Part shown: positions 24,235 to 33,656 of the stretch, one piece after another
Position numbering within the stretch: position 1 is the first letter of the stretch
Layout of the letters: the number at the start of each line of letters is the position of its first letter
Assembly (NCBI GenBank): GCA_903896615.1
Contig: CAITYM010000058.1
Location: 1 to 57,054, forward strand
Direction: 5' to 3'
DNA from: an uncultured Burkholderiales bacterium
GTDB lineage: Bacteria; Pseudomonadota; Gammaproteobacteria; Burkholderiales; Burkholderiaceae_C
Length of the DNA stretch: 57,054 nucleotides
Position numbers and translations under genes: made by a program
Notes under the pieces: generated by a model
What the model was told of the DNA's origin: nothing
What the model saw: the letters and a program-made list of their open reading frames with translations, nothing else
The model's database searches: none

Positions 24235-25800
24235 GTGAGTCTTATCAAATCAGCATCCCTTGTTTCAATTTTGACCCTAGTTTCGCGCGTCACTGGGTTG
24301 GCTCGTGAGCTACTAATTGCCTCATTTTTTGGAGCAAGTGCCTTAACAGATGCCTTTAATGTGGCCTTCAGGATCCCTAATTTACTGCGCAGACTTTTTG
24401 CTGAGGGTGCCTTCAGTCAGGCTTTTGTGCCTGTTTTGGCAGCAACTAGGGAGACACACGGCGAGCAGGCCACTAAGCTCCTGATTGACCGAGTAGCTAC
24501 TTTACTCACCTTGGTGCTGCTCGCAACCTGTTGTTTAGGAGTTATAGCTGCGCCCTTATTGGTTTGGATGATGGCCAGTGGTTTGGAGGCAAATCCAGCT
24601 TCGTTCGAAAACGCTGTCTATATGACTCGTTGGATGTTCCCCTATATTGGCTTCATGTCTTTGGTTGCCCTGTCAGCTGGGATATTAAATACTTGGCGAC
24701 GCTTTGCTGTGCCGGCCGTGACTCCGGTTCTCTTAAATTTATCCATGATTTTGGCTGCTTGGTTGGGGGCGCCCTGGTTTAAGTCAATGAATTGGGAGCC
24801 CATACACGCTCTTGCTTTTGGCGTCTTATTGGGTGGAATACTGCAGCTTGGGGTACAAATCCCTGCACTTTCTCGTATTGGATTATTCCCCCGTGTCCAC
24901 TGGAGTTGGAGGGAGCTGGGCCTATCTGCTAAGGATCCCGGTACCAGAAGAATCTTAAGCTTAATGGCGCCTGCATTACTGGGGGTGGGCGTAGCACAAC
25001 TCTCTTTGTTGATAAATACCCAGATCGCATCCCATTTGGGTGCGGGTAGCGTGAGTTGGTTGAGCTATGCGGACCGATTGATGGAGTTTCCCACAGCGTT
25101 GTTGGGCGTAGCCTTGGGAGTAGTACTGATGCCTCAGTTGGCAGCTGCGAAAGCGGCTAACGATACCCATAAATTCTCAAGCATGCTCGATTGGGGCCTA
25201 AGATTAGTGGTGATGTCCTCTGCCCCGTGTGCTGTTGTTTTACTTTTGTTTTCGCACCCCCTCGTTGCTGTTTTGTACCACTACGGCGCATTTACTGCTA
25301 ACGATGTTGAGCAAACCAGTCGAGCTTTGATGGGTTACGGCATTGGTCTTTTGGGCTTGATTGCGATAAAAGTATTGGCACCTGGGTTTTATGCGAGCCA
25401 AGATATTCGTACGCCAGTGAAAATTGCTGTGTTGGTCCTTATCTGCACTCAATTGCTGAATACTTTATTTGTTCCTTACTTTGCGCACGCTGGATTAGCC
25501 CTCGCGATTGGTGTGGGCGCTTTAATTAATGCAGGCCTCCTATGGTTAGGGCTCATTAGAAGCGGCAGATACACACCCTTGCCAGGTTGGACAAAATTCT
25601 TTGTACAAATTTTGTTAGCATGTTTAATTATGGGGGGATTCTTGTATTGGGCAAACACGCACTGGGACTGGACTGCTCTTAGAGCGAGTGTTTGGATTCG
25701 GATCGGGCTTGTCACCTCTGTCTTGAGCTTAGCAGGGGCATTTTATTTGGGGGCCTTGGTCCTTTTGGGTATGAACCTTCGTACCTTGGTTAAGACTTAA
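24235..25800 (+). CDS. murJ: Lipid II flippase MurJ
   Basis: A 521-residue inner-membrane protein with about 14 hydrophobic segments that moves lipid II across the membrane for peptidoglycan synthesis. The MOP-superfamily N terminus is diagnostic: TLVSRVTGLARELLIASFFG and FRIPNLLRRLFAEGAFSQAFVPV. It begins at a GTG codon; no upstream ATG fits. Divergent from rpsT and followed 27 bases later by a SirB1-type gene. Confidence 0.95.
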   Translation: MSLIKSASLVSILTLVSRVTGLARELLIASFFGASALTDAFNVAFRIPNLLRRLFAEGAFSQAFVPVLAATRETHGEQATKLLIDRVATLLTLVLLATCCLGVIAAPLLVWMMASGLEANPASFENAVYMTRWMFPYIGFMSLVALSAGILNTWRRFAVPAVTPVLLNLSMILAAWLGAPWFKSMNWEPIHALAFGVLLGGILQLGVQIPALSRIGLFPRVHWSWRELGLSAKDPGTRRILSLMAPALLGVGVAQLSLLINTQIASHLGAGSVSWLSYADRLMEFPTALLGVALGVVLMPQLAAAKAANDTHKFSSMLDWGLRLVVMSSAPCAVVLLLFSHPLVAVLYHYGAFTANDVEQTSRALMGYGIGLLGLIAIKVLAPGFYASQDIRTPVKIAVLVLICTQLLNTLFVPYFAHAGLALAIGVGALINAGLLWLGLIRSGRYTPLPGWTKFFVQILLACLIMGGFLYWANTHWDWTALRASVWIRIGLVTSVLSLAGAFYLGALVLLGMNLRTLVKT

Positions 25801-25827
25801 TTTTGATTTCTAATTATTACTTCAGTC

Positions 25828-26538
25828 ATGGACTTTAATCTATCCGCCCCAAGTGCCATTGATTTCTTTACGTCATTGGTACGTGAAGGAGATGATTTCC
25901 CCCTCTTGGAGGCAGCAATCTCCATTGCCCAAGATGACTATCCAAACCTAGATATCGAACAGACACTTAGTCAAATTGATCACATGAGGCTCAAGCTAAA
26001 AGCCCGCATTCCCAAGCACTGTGATCATTTAGGTAAGCTCAGGATTTTAAATATCTATTTTTACGATGAGCTTGGATTTGCGGGTAATGTTAATAATTAC
26101 GATGACCCCCAGAATAGTTTTATTCATTGTGTGCTCGAATCAAGACGGGGTATACCCATAACACTTGCTGTACTATGGCTTGAGCTTGCTGGGGAAGTTG
26201 GACTCAGCGCCAGTGGGGTTAGTTTTCCTGGCCACTTCCTCATGAAAATAGATTTGCCCGACCCCCATGAAGGGCAGGTGGTAATGGACCCTTTCACCGG
26301 TGTATCGCTATCTAGGGATGAAATCTGTGAGCGCCTCATTCCTTGGCTGACCCAAAGCGATCAAGCAACTATACCTGGTGGTGTAACCGATGAGACTTTA
26401 GCTCATTTTTTAGAGTCTGCTAACTCAAGAGAGATTGTCTCAAGAATGCTTCACAATTTGTTTGAGATTTACCGCAGACAATATGACTCTAAGCGAATGA
26501 ATAGCGTGCAAGAACGCTTGGATATATTGGGCCGTTGA
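25828..26538 (+). CDS. SirB1-family transglutaminase-like protein
   Basis: A 236-residue protein with the SirB1/transglutaminase-like pattern: LESRRGIPITLAVLWLELA, GLSASGVSFPGHFLMK and VVMDPFTG. The catalytic Cys of true transglutaminases seems to be represented by the Cys in FIHCVLESRRGIP, followed by His in GHFLMK and Asp in MDPF. The role of this family is unknown. It follows murJ closely and ends with a terminator shared with convergent purM. Confidence 0.85.
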   Translation: MDFNLSAPSAIDFFTSLVREGDDFPLLEAAISIAQDDYPNLDIEQTLSQIDHMRLKLKARIPKHCDHLGKLRILNIYFYDELGFAGNVNNYDDPQNSFIHCVLESRRGIPITLAVLWLELAGEVGLSASGVSFPGHFLMKIDLPDPHEGQVVMDPFTGVSLSRDEICERLIPWLTQSDQATIPGGVTDETLAHFLESANSREIVSRMLHNLFEIYRRQYDSKRMNSVQERLDILGR

Positions 26539-26544
26539 CGCACC

Positions 26545-26572
26545 CCCGCTCATTACTGTAGTGGGTTTTTTT
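26545..26572 (+). terminator. Terminator between the SirB1-type gene and purM
   Basis: CCCGCT (26545-26550) pairs with AGTGGG (26560-26565, one G-T pair) around a 9-base loop, followed by seven T residues that run into the purM stop region. Confidence 0.8.
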
Positions 26573-27626
26573 AACTAATAAAGACTCGTACTTCTTGCTC
26601 TAAATTGGATTTGGTATCTTGCGTGTTTAAATCAATAACCTCTCCAATTTGGTGCACCGATTCACCTAAAGATATGAGCGTTGACATACAAGCCTTTGCC
26701 TCCTCAGGGGCAATAACCACAACCATGCCAATACCGTTATTAAAGGTTCTATTCATCTCAAAGTCATCGATACCTGCAGTCTTTTGCGCCCATTCAAAGA
26801 GCTCCGTTTGAGGCCAGTTCTTTCTAATCAAACTAACCCCTAGTCCATTGGGTAATATTCGCGGGATGTTTTCAATTAGACCCCCTCCCGTAATATGGGC
26901 GAGCCCTTTAATAGGGTGGGTTTTTAAGGCTTGTAAAACGGACTTAACATAAAGACGTGTTGGAGCCATTAATGCTTGCTTGTAGGGGATACCATCAAAA
27001 GTCTTAGGCATTGCGTCCTTGGACCTTTCAAGTAGTTTGCGAATTAAAGAAAAACCGTTTGAATGCACTCCACTAGAGGTAAGACCGAGAATCACATCGC
27101 CTTTTTGGATATTTTTTCCATCTAAGATTTTTGATTTTTCAACCACCCCAACCGCAAATCCAGCCAAATCGTATTCACCCTTGGGATACATACCAGGCAT
27201 CTCAGCTGTCTCCCCACCAATTAATGCGCAACCGCTGAGCTCACAGCCCTTGGCTATGCCCTCAATAACTTGAGCTGCCGTATCTACATCAAGCGATCCA
27301 CAGGCAAAGTAGTCCAGGAAAAATAACGGCTCCGCACCCTGAACCAGCACATCGTTCACACTCATTGCGACCAAATCGATACCGACGGTGTTGTGAATAT
27401 TCCAATCAAATGCAAGCTTTAATTTAGTTCCAACGCCGTCTGTACCGCTCACCAATACGGGTTCCTTGTAGTTTTTGGGTACTTCAAACAATGCCCCAAA
27501 TCCGCCGATTCCTGCAAGTACGCCGTCTCTAATCGTTTTTCGAGCAAAAGGTTTGATTCTTTCTATGAGCGCGTCACCTGCATCAATGTCAACGCCGGAG
27601 TCTTTGTAGGATAGGGGGGAGTTCAT
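26571..27626 (-). CDS. purM: Phosphoribosylformylglycinamidine cyclo-ligase
   Basis: A 351-residue purine-synthesis enzyme (AIR synthetase). The N-terminal [20 protein letters not shown], the [13 protein letters not shown] motif, the [10 protein letters not shown] and [11 protein letters not shown] segments are characteristic of PurM. It uses ATP to close the imidazole ring of AIR. Divergent from the PerM-type permease, the usual Burkholderiales layout. The 299 bases between the two starts contain no other gene and no structure I could recognise. Confidence 0.96.
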   Translation of the reverse strand: MNSPLSYKDSGVDIDAGDALIERIKPFARKTIRDGVLAGIGGFGALFEVPKNYKEPVLVSGTDGVGTKLKLAFDWNIHNTVGIDLVAMSVNDVLVQGAEPLFFLDYFACGSLDVDTAAQVIEGIAKGCELSGCALIGGETAEMPGMYPKGEYDLAGFAVGVVEKSKILDGKNIQKGDVILGLTSSGVHSNGFSLIRKLLERSKDAMPKTFDGIPYKQALMAPTRLYVKSVLQALKTHPIKGLAHITGGGLIENIPRILPNGLGVSLIRKNWPQTELFEWAQKTAGIDDFEMNRTFNNGIGMVVVIAPEEAKACMSTLISLGESVHQIGEVIDLNTQDTKSNLEQEVRVFIS

Positions 27627-27925
27627 ACTTAGGGTCTTATTTAAATAAAAATGTGAATAGTGTCAAAAAATAGATGATTTAGGCGACTTGAGCGGGACTG
27701 TACAGAAGAATTTAAGAAAAGTGGGGGACTAGCAAACGGAATCGACTAAGCCATTGGGTGCCTTTTTCAAATCAAAGTGGGTTTTCTCCAAATCCATCTC
27801 AAATGATCCCTCTATTGTGGCTTACTTGCACAATGGATATACCGGGGGGTGAAACTGGCCTCCAGAGGTGCGTAGAATCACAGTATTTTAAGACAGCCAC
27901 TGCTGAGTTCATTACTTCTATTTTT

Positions 27926-29014
27926 ATGCAAACCAAGAATAACCCATTTCAAATCCTAACCTGGCTACTAATGGCTATTGGTTGTTGCTTGGTGCTTTGG
28001 TGGCTAAAGGCAGTATTAATGCCATTCATCTTAGCAAGCGTAGTGGCCTACCTTTTGTTGCCCGCAGTTTTGTATTTGTCCGGAGAAAAAACATTTTCAA
28101 GCGGCAAAAGACTTAGGGTTCCAAGACTTTTAGCGGCCGTTCTAATCGAAGTGATGTTTTTTTTGATTATCTGCGCATTGATTTTTCTCATCGGCCCTGC
28201 ACTCGTCAAGGAGTGGCCACTTCTAAGAGAGCAACTGCCAGACTTAATCCAGCAATTAGGTCAATACTTGGCTCCCTATTTAAAAGATGCCGGTCTACCC
28301 GCGCATTTTGATAAAGAGGGATTTGACTCTTTTTTAAAACAAAATTTTGAATTCTCATCAGGTGGAAATTTATCTTCGGTTTTATCCTCTGTTAAATTGG
28401 GAGGGAGCATTGCATTAACTGTGGTGGGTAATGCAGTGTTAATTCCAGTCGTTTTGTTTTACTTGCTCTTGGAGGGTGAGATTTTTTATGAAAACTGTTT
28501 GGAATGGATGCCAAAACCGTTAAGACCATCTGTTGATAGTTTCATGCATGAATCGAACTTAATGCTTGGTCAATATTTGCGAGGTCAGGTATCGGTGATG
28601 CTAATTCTTGCGGTTTATTACTCTGCTGCCCTCAGCTTATTTGGATTTGAATTGGCTTTTCCAATTGGAATTTTTACAGGCCTAGTCATATTCATCCCGT
28701 ATTTAGGGTTTGGTATCGGCCTTGTTTTAGCCCTTTTGTCTTGCATCCTTCAGTTCGGATTTGCTCAAGCAATTTTTGTTGTGAGTATTGTTTATGGTCT
28801 AGGTCAGGTTTTAGAGGGGTTCTTCCTCACGCCAAAACTTGTTGGGGAAAGAATTGGTTTGCATCCTCTGGGTCTTATATTTGCGTTATTGGCATTTGGG
28901 CAATTGTTAGGCTTTGTAGGGGTATTAGTTGCTTTGCCTGTAAGTACGGTGACGCTAGTCGCTTTAAAAAGAATTAAAGCTAAATATTTGGCAAGCGATG
29001 TCTATACGGGTTAA
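27926..29014 (+). CDS. AI-2E/PerM-family permease
   Basis: About 362 residues with seven to eight hydrophobic segments, including two near the N terminus, a soluble periplasmic-type insert rich in charged residues (about 90-160) and the family motifs LPVVLFYLLLEG-like (PVVLFYLLLEGEIFYE) and FIPYLGFGIG. The frame opens upstream at 27758, but the extra 56 residues are Pro/Ser-rich and unlike the family; ATG 27926 (MQTKNNPFQ) is preferred. The substrate is unknown; family members have been linked to AI-2 or Na+/H+ transport. hda follows after 19 bases. Confidence 0.85.
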   Translation: MQTKNNPFQILTWLLMAIGCCLVLWWLKAVLMPFILASVVAYLLLPAVLYLSGEKTFSSGKRLRVPRLLAAVLIEVMFFLIICALIFLIGPALVKEWPLLREQLPDLIQQLGQYLAPYLKDAGLPAHFDKEGFDSFLKQNFEFSSGGNLSSVLSSVKLGGSIALTVVGNAVLIPVVLFYLLLEGEIFYENCLEWMPKPLRPSVDSFMHESNLMLGQYLRGQVSVMLILAVYYSAALSLFGFELAFPIGIFTGLVIFIPYLGFGIGLVLALLSCILQFGFAQAIFVVSIVYGLGQVLEGFFLTPKLVGERIGLHPLGLIFALLAFGQLLGFVGVLVALPVSTVTLVALKRIKAKYLASDVYTG

Positions 29015-29033
29015 TGAAATTTAAACAAAATTA

Positions 29034-29726
29034 ATGAAGCAAATTGCATTACCTATAACCGTTGATGTGGAGCAAACGCTTCAAAATTACGTTGTGGGTT
29101 CAAATCAAGCCGTTGTTGATCACTTTAAATTATTCGCCTCTCATCCAAATCGATCCCCTGTGCCCACCTATATTTGGGGCGGGAGTGGTAGCGGTAAAAC
29201 GCACTTGCTTCGTGCAGTTGTGCACGAGCTCAATACACTGAAACAACCCTTTGGTTGGCTCGATTCAACACATGCCAAGCATAAGCCCCAAGTATTTGAC
29301 GCTGCTTGGGATGTGATCTTGATGGATGATGTTGAGCAGTTCAGTCCCTCAGAACAACAATTTGCTTTTAACTGCTTTGTTAATGCACTCACACCCACCG
29401 CGGGGCTTCAAAGGTGGGTTGTGGCCTCGGGTTCGCTGCCACCTCAAGACCTCAAGTTGAGGGAGGATTTAAGGACAAGACTTGGGTGGGGACATGTCTT
29501 TCATTTGCAAACCTTGAGTGAACAGGGGTGCCGCGAGGTGCTCAAACGACATTCAACGGAGTTAGGAATTAGCTTACCCGTTGAATTAGAGGATTACATT
29601 TTGAGCCGCTTTAGCAGAGACCTTAGCACTTTGATCAGACTTTTGAAGGAGTTAGACGCCTTCGCTTTGCAGTCTAAACGTCCTGCGACTATTCCACTTC
29701 TGAAGGCGATGCTGGATGAAAGTTGA
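29034..29726 (+). CDS. hda: DnaA regulatory inactivator Hda
   Basis: A 230-residue AAA+ protein that, bound to the DNA sliding clamp, promotes hydrolysis of DnaA-ATP after initiation. The N terminus carries a clamp-binding peptide, QIALPI (residues 3-8). Walker A is GGSGSGKTH at 49-57, Walker B is ILMDDVEQF, and the C-terminal lid follows; there is no DnaA DNA-binding domain. It sits between the permease and a HAD phosphatase gene in one direction. Confidence 0.92.
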   Translation: MKQIALPITVDVEQTLQNYVVGSNQAVVDHFKLFASHPNRSPVPTYIWGGSGSGKTHLLRAVVHELNTLKQPFGWLDSTHAKHKPQVFDAAWDVILMDDVEQFSPSEQQFAFNCFVNALTPTAGLQRWVVASGSLPPQDLKLREDLRTRLGWGHVFHLQTLSEQGCREVLKRHSTELGISLPVELEDYILSRFSRDLSTLIRLLKELDAFALQSKRPATIPLLKAMLDES

Positions 29727-29771
29727 TTTTTTTATGAACAGAGCGTTTTTGATTAAAAGCTCCAATAAATT

Positions 29772-30446
29772 ATGAACCGACTTACGTTATTTGATTTAGA
29801 CCACACATTGCTACCCATAGATTCTGATTATGCTTGGGGCGAGTTTACGCTACGTCTTGGTTGGGTGGATCCGTTGGCGTTTAAGAAAAAGAATGATCAG
29901 TTTTATGCCGATTATCAAAGGGGAAGTCTAGATATTCATGAGTATGTTGAGTTTGCAACCGAGGCTATTCGACTAAGAGGTATGAGCGAAGCACAAAGTG
30001 CACATAATCAGTTTATGAGTGAGGTGATATTGCCCGCCATAAAACCTGAGGCTCAGCAATTGATCCGATCGCACGTCGAACGTGGAGACCACGTTATGAT
30101 CGTGACCGCAACCAATGAGTTCGTCACTCGACCAATTGCTAAGGCCTTGGGCATTGAGGAGTTAATAGCAGTTGAGCTTGAGAGAGACTCGACGGGCTGG
30201 ATTAATGGGAAAATCAAAGGAGTTCCCTCAATGAGAGAGGGGAAAGTGACCCGCTTAAAGCAGTGGTTTGCCGAGCGGGGCGACAAGTGGGAGAATACAG
30301 ACATTACGTTTTACAGTGATTCAACCAATGATCTACCCCTTTTGAGTGCTGTAAATCATCCTATCGCTACCAATCCTGATGAAAAACTTCGTGCGTTTGC
30401 AATGGAAAAAGGTTGGCCTATTTTGGAATTATTTCCACCCCTATGA
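29772..30446 (+). CDS. HAD-superfamily subclass IB hydrolase (SerB-like)
   Basis: A 224-residue HAD phosphatase. Motif I is LFDLDHTLL with nucleophile D8 and D10; motif II is VTATNEF; the motif III/IV region is GKVTRLKQW and FYSDSTNDLPLL. The helical cap between motifs I and II is that of the IB group, which includes phosphoserine and other small-molecule phosphatases. The substrate cannot be assigned. Its stop overlaps the pcnB ATG (ATGA), so the two are coupled. Confidence 0.88.
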   Translation: MNRLTLFDLDHTLLPIDSDYAWGEFTLRLGWVDPLAFKKKNDQFYADYQRGSLDIHEYVEFATEAIRLRGMSEAQSAHNQFMSEVILPAIKPEAQQLIRSHVERGDHVMIVTATNEFVTRPIAKALGIEELIAVELERDSTGWINGKIKGVPSMREGKVTRLKQWFAERGDKWENTDITFYSDSTNDLPLLSAVNHPIATNPDEKLRAFAMEKGWPILELFPPL

Positions 30447-32095
30447 TTAAAAAAATATTTGACCGACTAATGGGGCGCCGCCCAAAGGAAGAGCGATCAA
30501 ACTCCACATCCAAGACTTTTTCACCTACAGGCAAAAAGTCATCCGACAGTAGGTTTGGTGTCGAGCGAGTTATTGCACTTAAAGAGCACAAAATTAACAT
30601 TAAATATGTTGATGACCGTGCAATAGATGTAGTTGAGACTTTGCAAAAAAAGGGCTATGCTGCCTACATAGTAGGTGGCGCTGTGAGGGATTTACTGTTG
30701 GGCATAAAGCCCAAAGATTTTGACGTAGCAACCAACGCTACACCTGAGCAGGTTAAATCTCTTTTTAGGCGAGCTTTCATCATCGGACGACGTTTTAGGA
30801 TTGTGCATGTCGTTTATGGCCGGGGTCGCGAGCACGAAGTTGTAGAGGTCTCAACGTTTCGCGCTTACTTACATAGCGCCGATGCTCACCAAGTTACGGG
30901 TAATGAGCGCTCAGGCAAAAAAGAATTAGCCGGCGTCTCTCATGCAGTGGATGAGTCGGGTCGTGTACTTAGGGACAATGTTTGGGGTCCAATGAATGAG
31001 GACGCTACGCGGCGTGACTTCACTGTTAATGCGATGTATTACGACCCAACCACCCAGGTCGTAATCGACTTTCATGGCGGCTTTGAAGATTCAAAGAAAC
31101 GGATCATTAAAATGATTGGCGATCCAGCAGCTCGTTACAGAGAAGATCCAGTGCGTATTATTCGAGCGGTGCGCTTTGTTGCCAAATTAAGTGCTTTGGG
31201 TTTTAAATTAGAAAAACAAACCGTTAAGCCCTTATCTTCAATGGTCAAACTCTTGGAGGATGTGCCTCCCAGCAGATTGTTTGATGAGACATTAAAACTT
31301 CTTCAAACGGGGCATGCGTTGGCCAGTATCGACCAACTCAATAAGCTGGGTCTTGCGCGCGGAATTTATCCTATATTAGATCTCGTTGTAGAGCGCGCTG
31401 CTGACCCCATGGTTCATGCAGCGCTTGAAGATACGGATCGTCGGGTTTCAGAAGAAAAGCCAGTCGTACCTAGTTTCTTACTAAGTTGTTTATTGTGGAG
31501 CGATGTATTAAAGCGGTGGAACGAGCTTTGTAAAAATCTCCCAACATTCCCCGCACTGCAGGAGGCTATAGATGCAGTATTTAACGCACGTATTGGTGAC
31601 GTATCTGGCAGGGGTAAGTTGGCTGGAGATATGCGCGAGATTTGGAGTATGCAAACCCGCTTTGACAAACAAACTGGGCGAGCCCCCTTGAGTCTGGTAG
31701 ACCAACCGAGATTTCGTGCAGCTTTTGATTTCTTAAGACTTCGAGGGCAGGTTGGAGAGGTTCCAAACGAGTTGGTTACTTGGTGGGAAGAATTTAGCCT
31801 TGCTTACCCAGATGAGCGTGAACAAATGCTTGAGGATAAAAGAGTAGACATTCAAAACGCCCAGCGTTCAAAGAAATCCCCCCCTAGGGTTGTTGGTCGC
31901 GCAAGTGCTGTGCAAAACAACCAAAATGAAATTGCAAATACCAGGCAGGGTTCACCAGGTGCGAATGGCGCAGTTCCTTCAGATCCTGACTCCGTTGGGG
32001 AGCCCACCAAACCTAGAAGACGTCGTCGAAGGAGGAACCCTGGCTCTGCAGACTCTAAATCGCCTGGCTCACCTCAGGTATCTGGAGATATTTAG
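30443..32095 (+). CDS. pcnB: Poly(A) polymerase I
   Basis: A 550-residue class II nucleotidyltransferase that adds poly(A) tails to RNA 3' ends and promotes decay. GGAVRDLLLGIKPKDFDVATNA holds the GG-x-R and DxD catalytic motifs, and RRDFTVNAMYYD plus the RIIRAVRFVAKL segment follow as in PcnB and CCA enzymes. Compared with CCA-adding enzymes it has a long basic C-terminal tail (about 480-550, PRRRRRRRNPG), typical of PcnB. The start ATG 30443 is chosen for its 4-base overlap with the HAD gene, not the upstream in-frame ATG at 30413. Confidence 0.93.
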   Translation: MIKKIFDRLMGRRPKEERSNSTSKTFSPTGKKSSDSRFGVERVIALKEHKINIKYVDDRAIDVVETLQKKGYAAYIVGGAVRDLLLGIKPKDFDVATNATPEQVKSLFRRAFIIGRRFRIVHVVYGRGREHEVVEVSTFRAYLHSADAHQVTGNERSGKKELAGVSHAVDESGRVLRDNVWGPMNEDATRRDFTVNAMYYDPTTQVVIDFHGGFEDSKKRIIKMIGDPAARYREDPVRIIRAVRFVAKLSALGFKLEKQTVKPLSSMVKLLEDVPPSRLFDETLKLLQTGHALASIDQLNKLGLARGIYPILDLVVERAADPMVHAALEDTDRRVSEEKPVVPSFLLSCLLWSDVLKRWNELCKNLPTFPALQEAIDAVFNARIGDVSGRGKLAGDMREIWSMQTRFDKQTGRAPLSLVDQPRFRAAFDFLRLRGQVGEVPNELVTWWEEFSLAYPDEREQMLEDKRVDIQNAQRSKKSPPRVVGRASAVQNNQNEIANTRQGSPGANGAVPSDPDSVGEPTKPRRRRRRRNPGSADSKSPGSPQVSGDI

Positions 32096-32118
32096 ATTGG
32101 GCGATGGTTTAGATAGGT

Positions 32119-32160
32119 TCTACACTTTGGGTGGTTCAAAGTTACATTTAAAAGTGTAGA
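32119..32160 (+). terminator. Inverted repeat between pcnB and folK
   Basis: TCTACACTTT (32119-32128) and AAAGTGTAGA (32151-32160) pair perfectly with a 22-base loop. Only scattered T residues follow, so it may be a weak terminator or mRNA-stabilising hairpin within the pcnB-folK operon. Confidence 0.45.
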
Positions 32161-32184
32161 TTCTTCATTTAACAACTCAGTACT

Positions 32185-32676
32185 ATGTCCTCAAAACACG
32201 TAATCAGGCCTGACATGACGGTGACTGCTTATGTAGCACTTGGTTCTAACTTAGGGGACTCTTGTGCAACAGTTCACAGTGCGATCCAAGAGCTTAGTGA
32301 AAAACCGGGGCTTATGCTCGTATCTAAGTCTAAATTATTTAGCACCAAGCCGTATCAAGCCATAGGGAACGATTATGTCAATGCAGTGATTGCCTTAGAG
32401 TGTTCATTGAATGCAGTTGATTTATTGGAACTTACTCAACAAATGGAGTTCGCTTACGGACGAGAGAGAAGTTTTGTAAATGCCCCAAGAACTCTAGATT
32501 TAGATTTAATTTTGTTTGGTCAAGCCCAAATCCAGTCCTCCTGGTTAATTGTTCCTCACCCCAGGTGGACTGAACGCGCTTTTGTTTTAAAACCCCTTCA
32601 TTCCATCGCGCCCCACTTGGTCAGCGATGAGATGTTGGCTTTAGTACGCGATCAAGAGGTAGAGTTGTTAAGTTGA
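32185..32676 (+). CDS. folK: 2-amino-4-hydroxy-6-hydroxymethyldihydropteridine pyrophosphokinase
   Basis: A folate-pathway enzyme of 163 residues (HPPK) that transfers pyrophosphate from ATP to the pterin. The family core is YVALGSNLGDS near the N terminus and NAPRTLDLDLILFG, whose two Asp bind magnesium, followed by PHPRWTERAFVLKPL. The first ten residues are poorly conserved; ATG 32215 is an alternative start. The neighbourhood pcnB-folK is standard in betaproteobacteria. Confidence 0.93.
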   Translation: MSSKHVIRPDMTVTAYVALGSNLGDSCATVHSAIQELSEKPGLMLVSKSKLFSTKPYQAIGNDYVNAVIALECSLNAVDLLELTQQMEFAYGRERSFVNAPRTLDLDLILFGQAQIQSSWLIVPHPRWTERAFVLKPLHSIAPHLVSDEMLALVRDQEVELLS

Positions 32677-32689
32677 GCGGGCAGGATTT

Positions 32690-33136
32690 TTAAAGCGCTA
32701 ATTTATGCGCCTCTTCAATTTGGTATTCAAAGTAACGCTGAAAGCTATAAGCAAAGCTAGATAAAAGCACAGTTGCTCCAAACATAAGGGAGATTATGAT
32801 CGCGCCAATTGTTAACCAGTTAGTTTGACCGCAGGAATTCTCGGGTTCAGCCGTTGGGTTAAATTTTTCATTCCAGTCTTGTGCTGACATCAGTCCAAAT
32901 ACGATTGCATTGAGTGAGCACGCAGCAGCCGTAAATCCAAATATCGGCAACAGCCACCAACTCAGAAAATCATCTAAACCAAACTCCTGCACCCTCTGAA
33001 ATCCGTAGAGCCCAATAAGCGTTATGCAGGGCAAAGCCCAGCCCAAATAGTCACGTCTGCCAAATAAATAAAACCGATGAAGCCCCAACGGACCGCCTAC
33101 AAAAGCAAGCCAAGTAGCAAGTGTCTTATTTTTCAT
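32690..33136 (-). CDS. TM2-domain-like small membrane protein
   Basis: A 148-residue protein with about four hydrophobic segments. The N-terminal AFVGGPLGLHRFYLFGRRDYLGW matches the TM2 domain pattern (G-x-G-x-H-x-F-Y-G). A Glu/Asn/Pro-rich linker separates the third and fourth segments. Function is unknown; TM2 proteins are small inner-membrane proteins. It converges on folK with 13 bases between stops. Confidence 0.75.
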   Translation of the reverse strand: MKNKTLATWLAFVGGPLGLHRFYLFGRRDYLGWALPCITLIGLYGFQRVQEFGLDDFLSWWLLPIFGFTAAACSLNAIVFGLMSAQDWNEKFNPTAEPENSCGQTNWLTIGAIIISLMFGATVLLSSFAYSFQRYFEYQIEEAHKLAL

Positions 33137-33302
33137 TTTTTTGGTTTATTCCGGTTTGTTCGTTAGCGCTGCGCTAAATGATGCGTATTTGTAAGTAAAG
33201 TGAGTTGGGGCGTATCGGCATGGTTTTTGTGGCAAGTAGGCCACAAAACTGACTACTGAAGTAGGCTGAAATGGGTATTCTAACAATTGAGATGGAAAAA
33301 GC

Positions 33303-33308
33303 TATAAT
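33303..33308 (+). promoter_or_regulatory. rpsP: -10 element of the rpsP operon
   Basis: TATAAT, 90 bases before the rpsP start, in the context AAAAAGCTATAATAGT. No -35 consensus lies at the right spacing. The context is nearly the same as at the rplS promoter (35115-35120). Confidence 0.6.
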
Positions 33309-33320
33309 AGTCGGTTTTAA

Positions 33321-33392
33321 GGCGAAGTCGCTGGCCGGGTGGCTCAGTTGCGTGTCTCAATCGCCGAATAAATCATTCTCCCACCCGAAGGA
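33321..33392 (+). promoter_or_regulatory. rpsP leader with two crossing stems next to the ribosome binding site
   Basis: GGCGA (33321-33325) can pair with TCGCC (33361-33365), and CGGGTGG (33336-33342) with CCACCCG (33381-33387). The second stem ends directly at the Shine-Dalgarno AAGGA (33388-33392), and the two stems interlock. This resembles ribosomal-protein leader autoregulation, but no protein-binding motif is recognised. Confidence 0.35.
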
Positions 33393-33398
33393 ATCATT

Positions 33399-33650
33399 AT
33401 GGTCGTCATTCGACTCTCCCGCGGCGGCTCTAAAGGTCGTCCATTTTTTAACATCGTTGTTGCTGATAAACGCGTTCGTCGCGATGGTCGTTTTATCGAG
33501 CGCATTGGTTTTTACAATCCTATTGCTGTAGAAGGTGAAGAGGGCTTGCGCATTGCTCAGGACCGTTTGACTCACTGGAGGAGCGTTGGCGCACAAGCCT
33601 CTCCCACTGTTGAGCGCTTGATCAAGCAAGCGGCCCACAAAGCCGCTTAA
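33399..33650 (+). CDS. rpsP: 30S ribosomal protein S16
   Basis: An 83-residue protein with the S16 start [23 protein letters not shown] and the conserved [13 protein letters not shown] sits six bases before the ATG. It is the first gene of the classic rpsP-rimM-trmD-rplS operon, and rimM starts seven bases after its stop. Confidence 0.98.
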   Translation: MVVIRLSRGGSKGRPFFNIVVADKRVRRDGRFIERIGFYNPIAVEGEEGLRIAQDRLTHWRSVGAQASPTVERLIKQAAHKAA

Positions 33651-33656
33651 CTGCGA

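Noticed and set aside
27758-27925. Longer N terminus for the PerM-type permease
   Set aside because: The added 56 residues are Pro/Ser-rich and unlike the family, and they lie in the divergent promoter region with purM.
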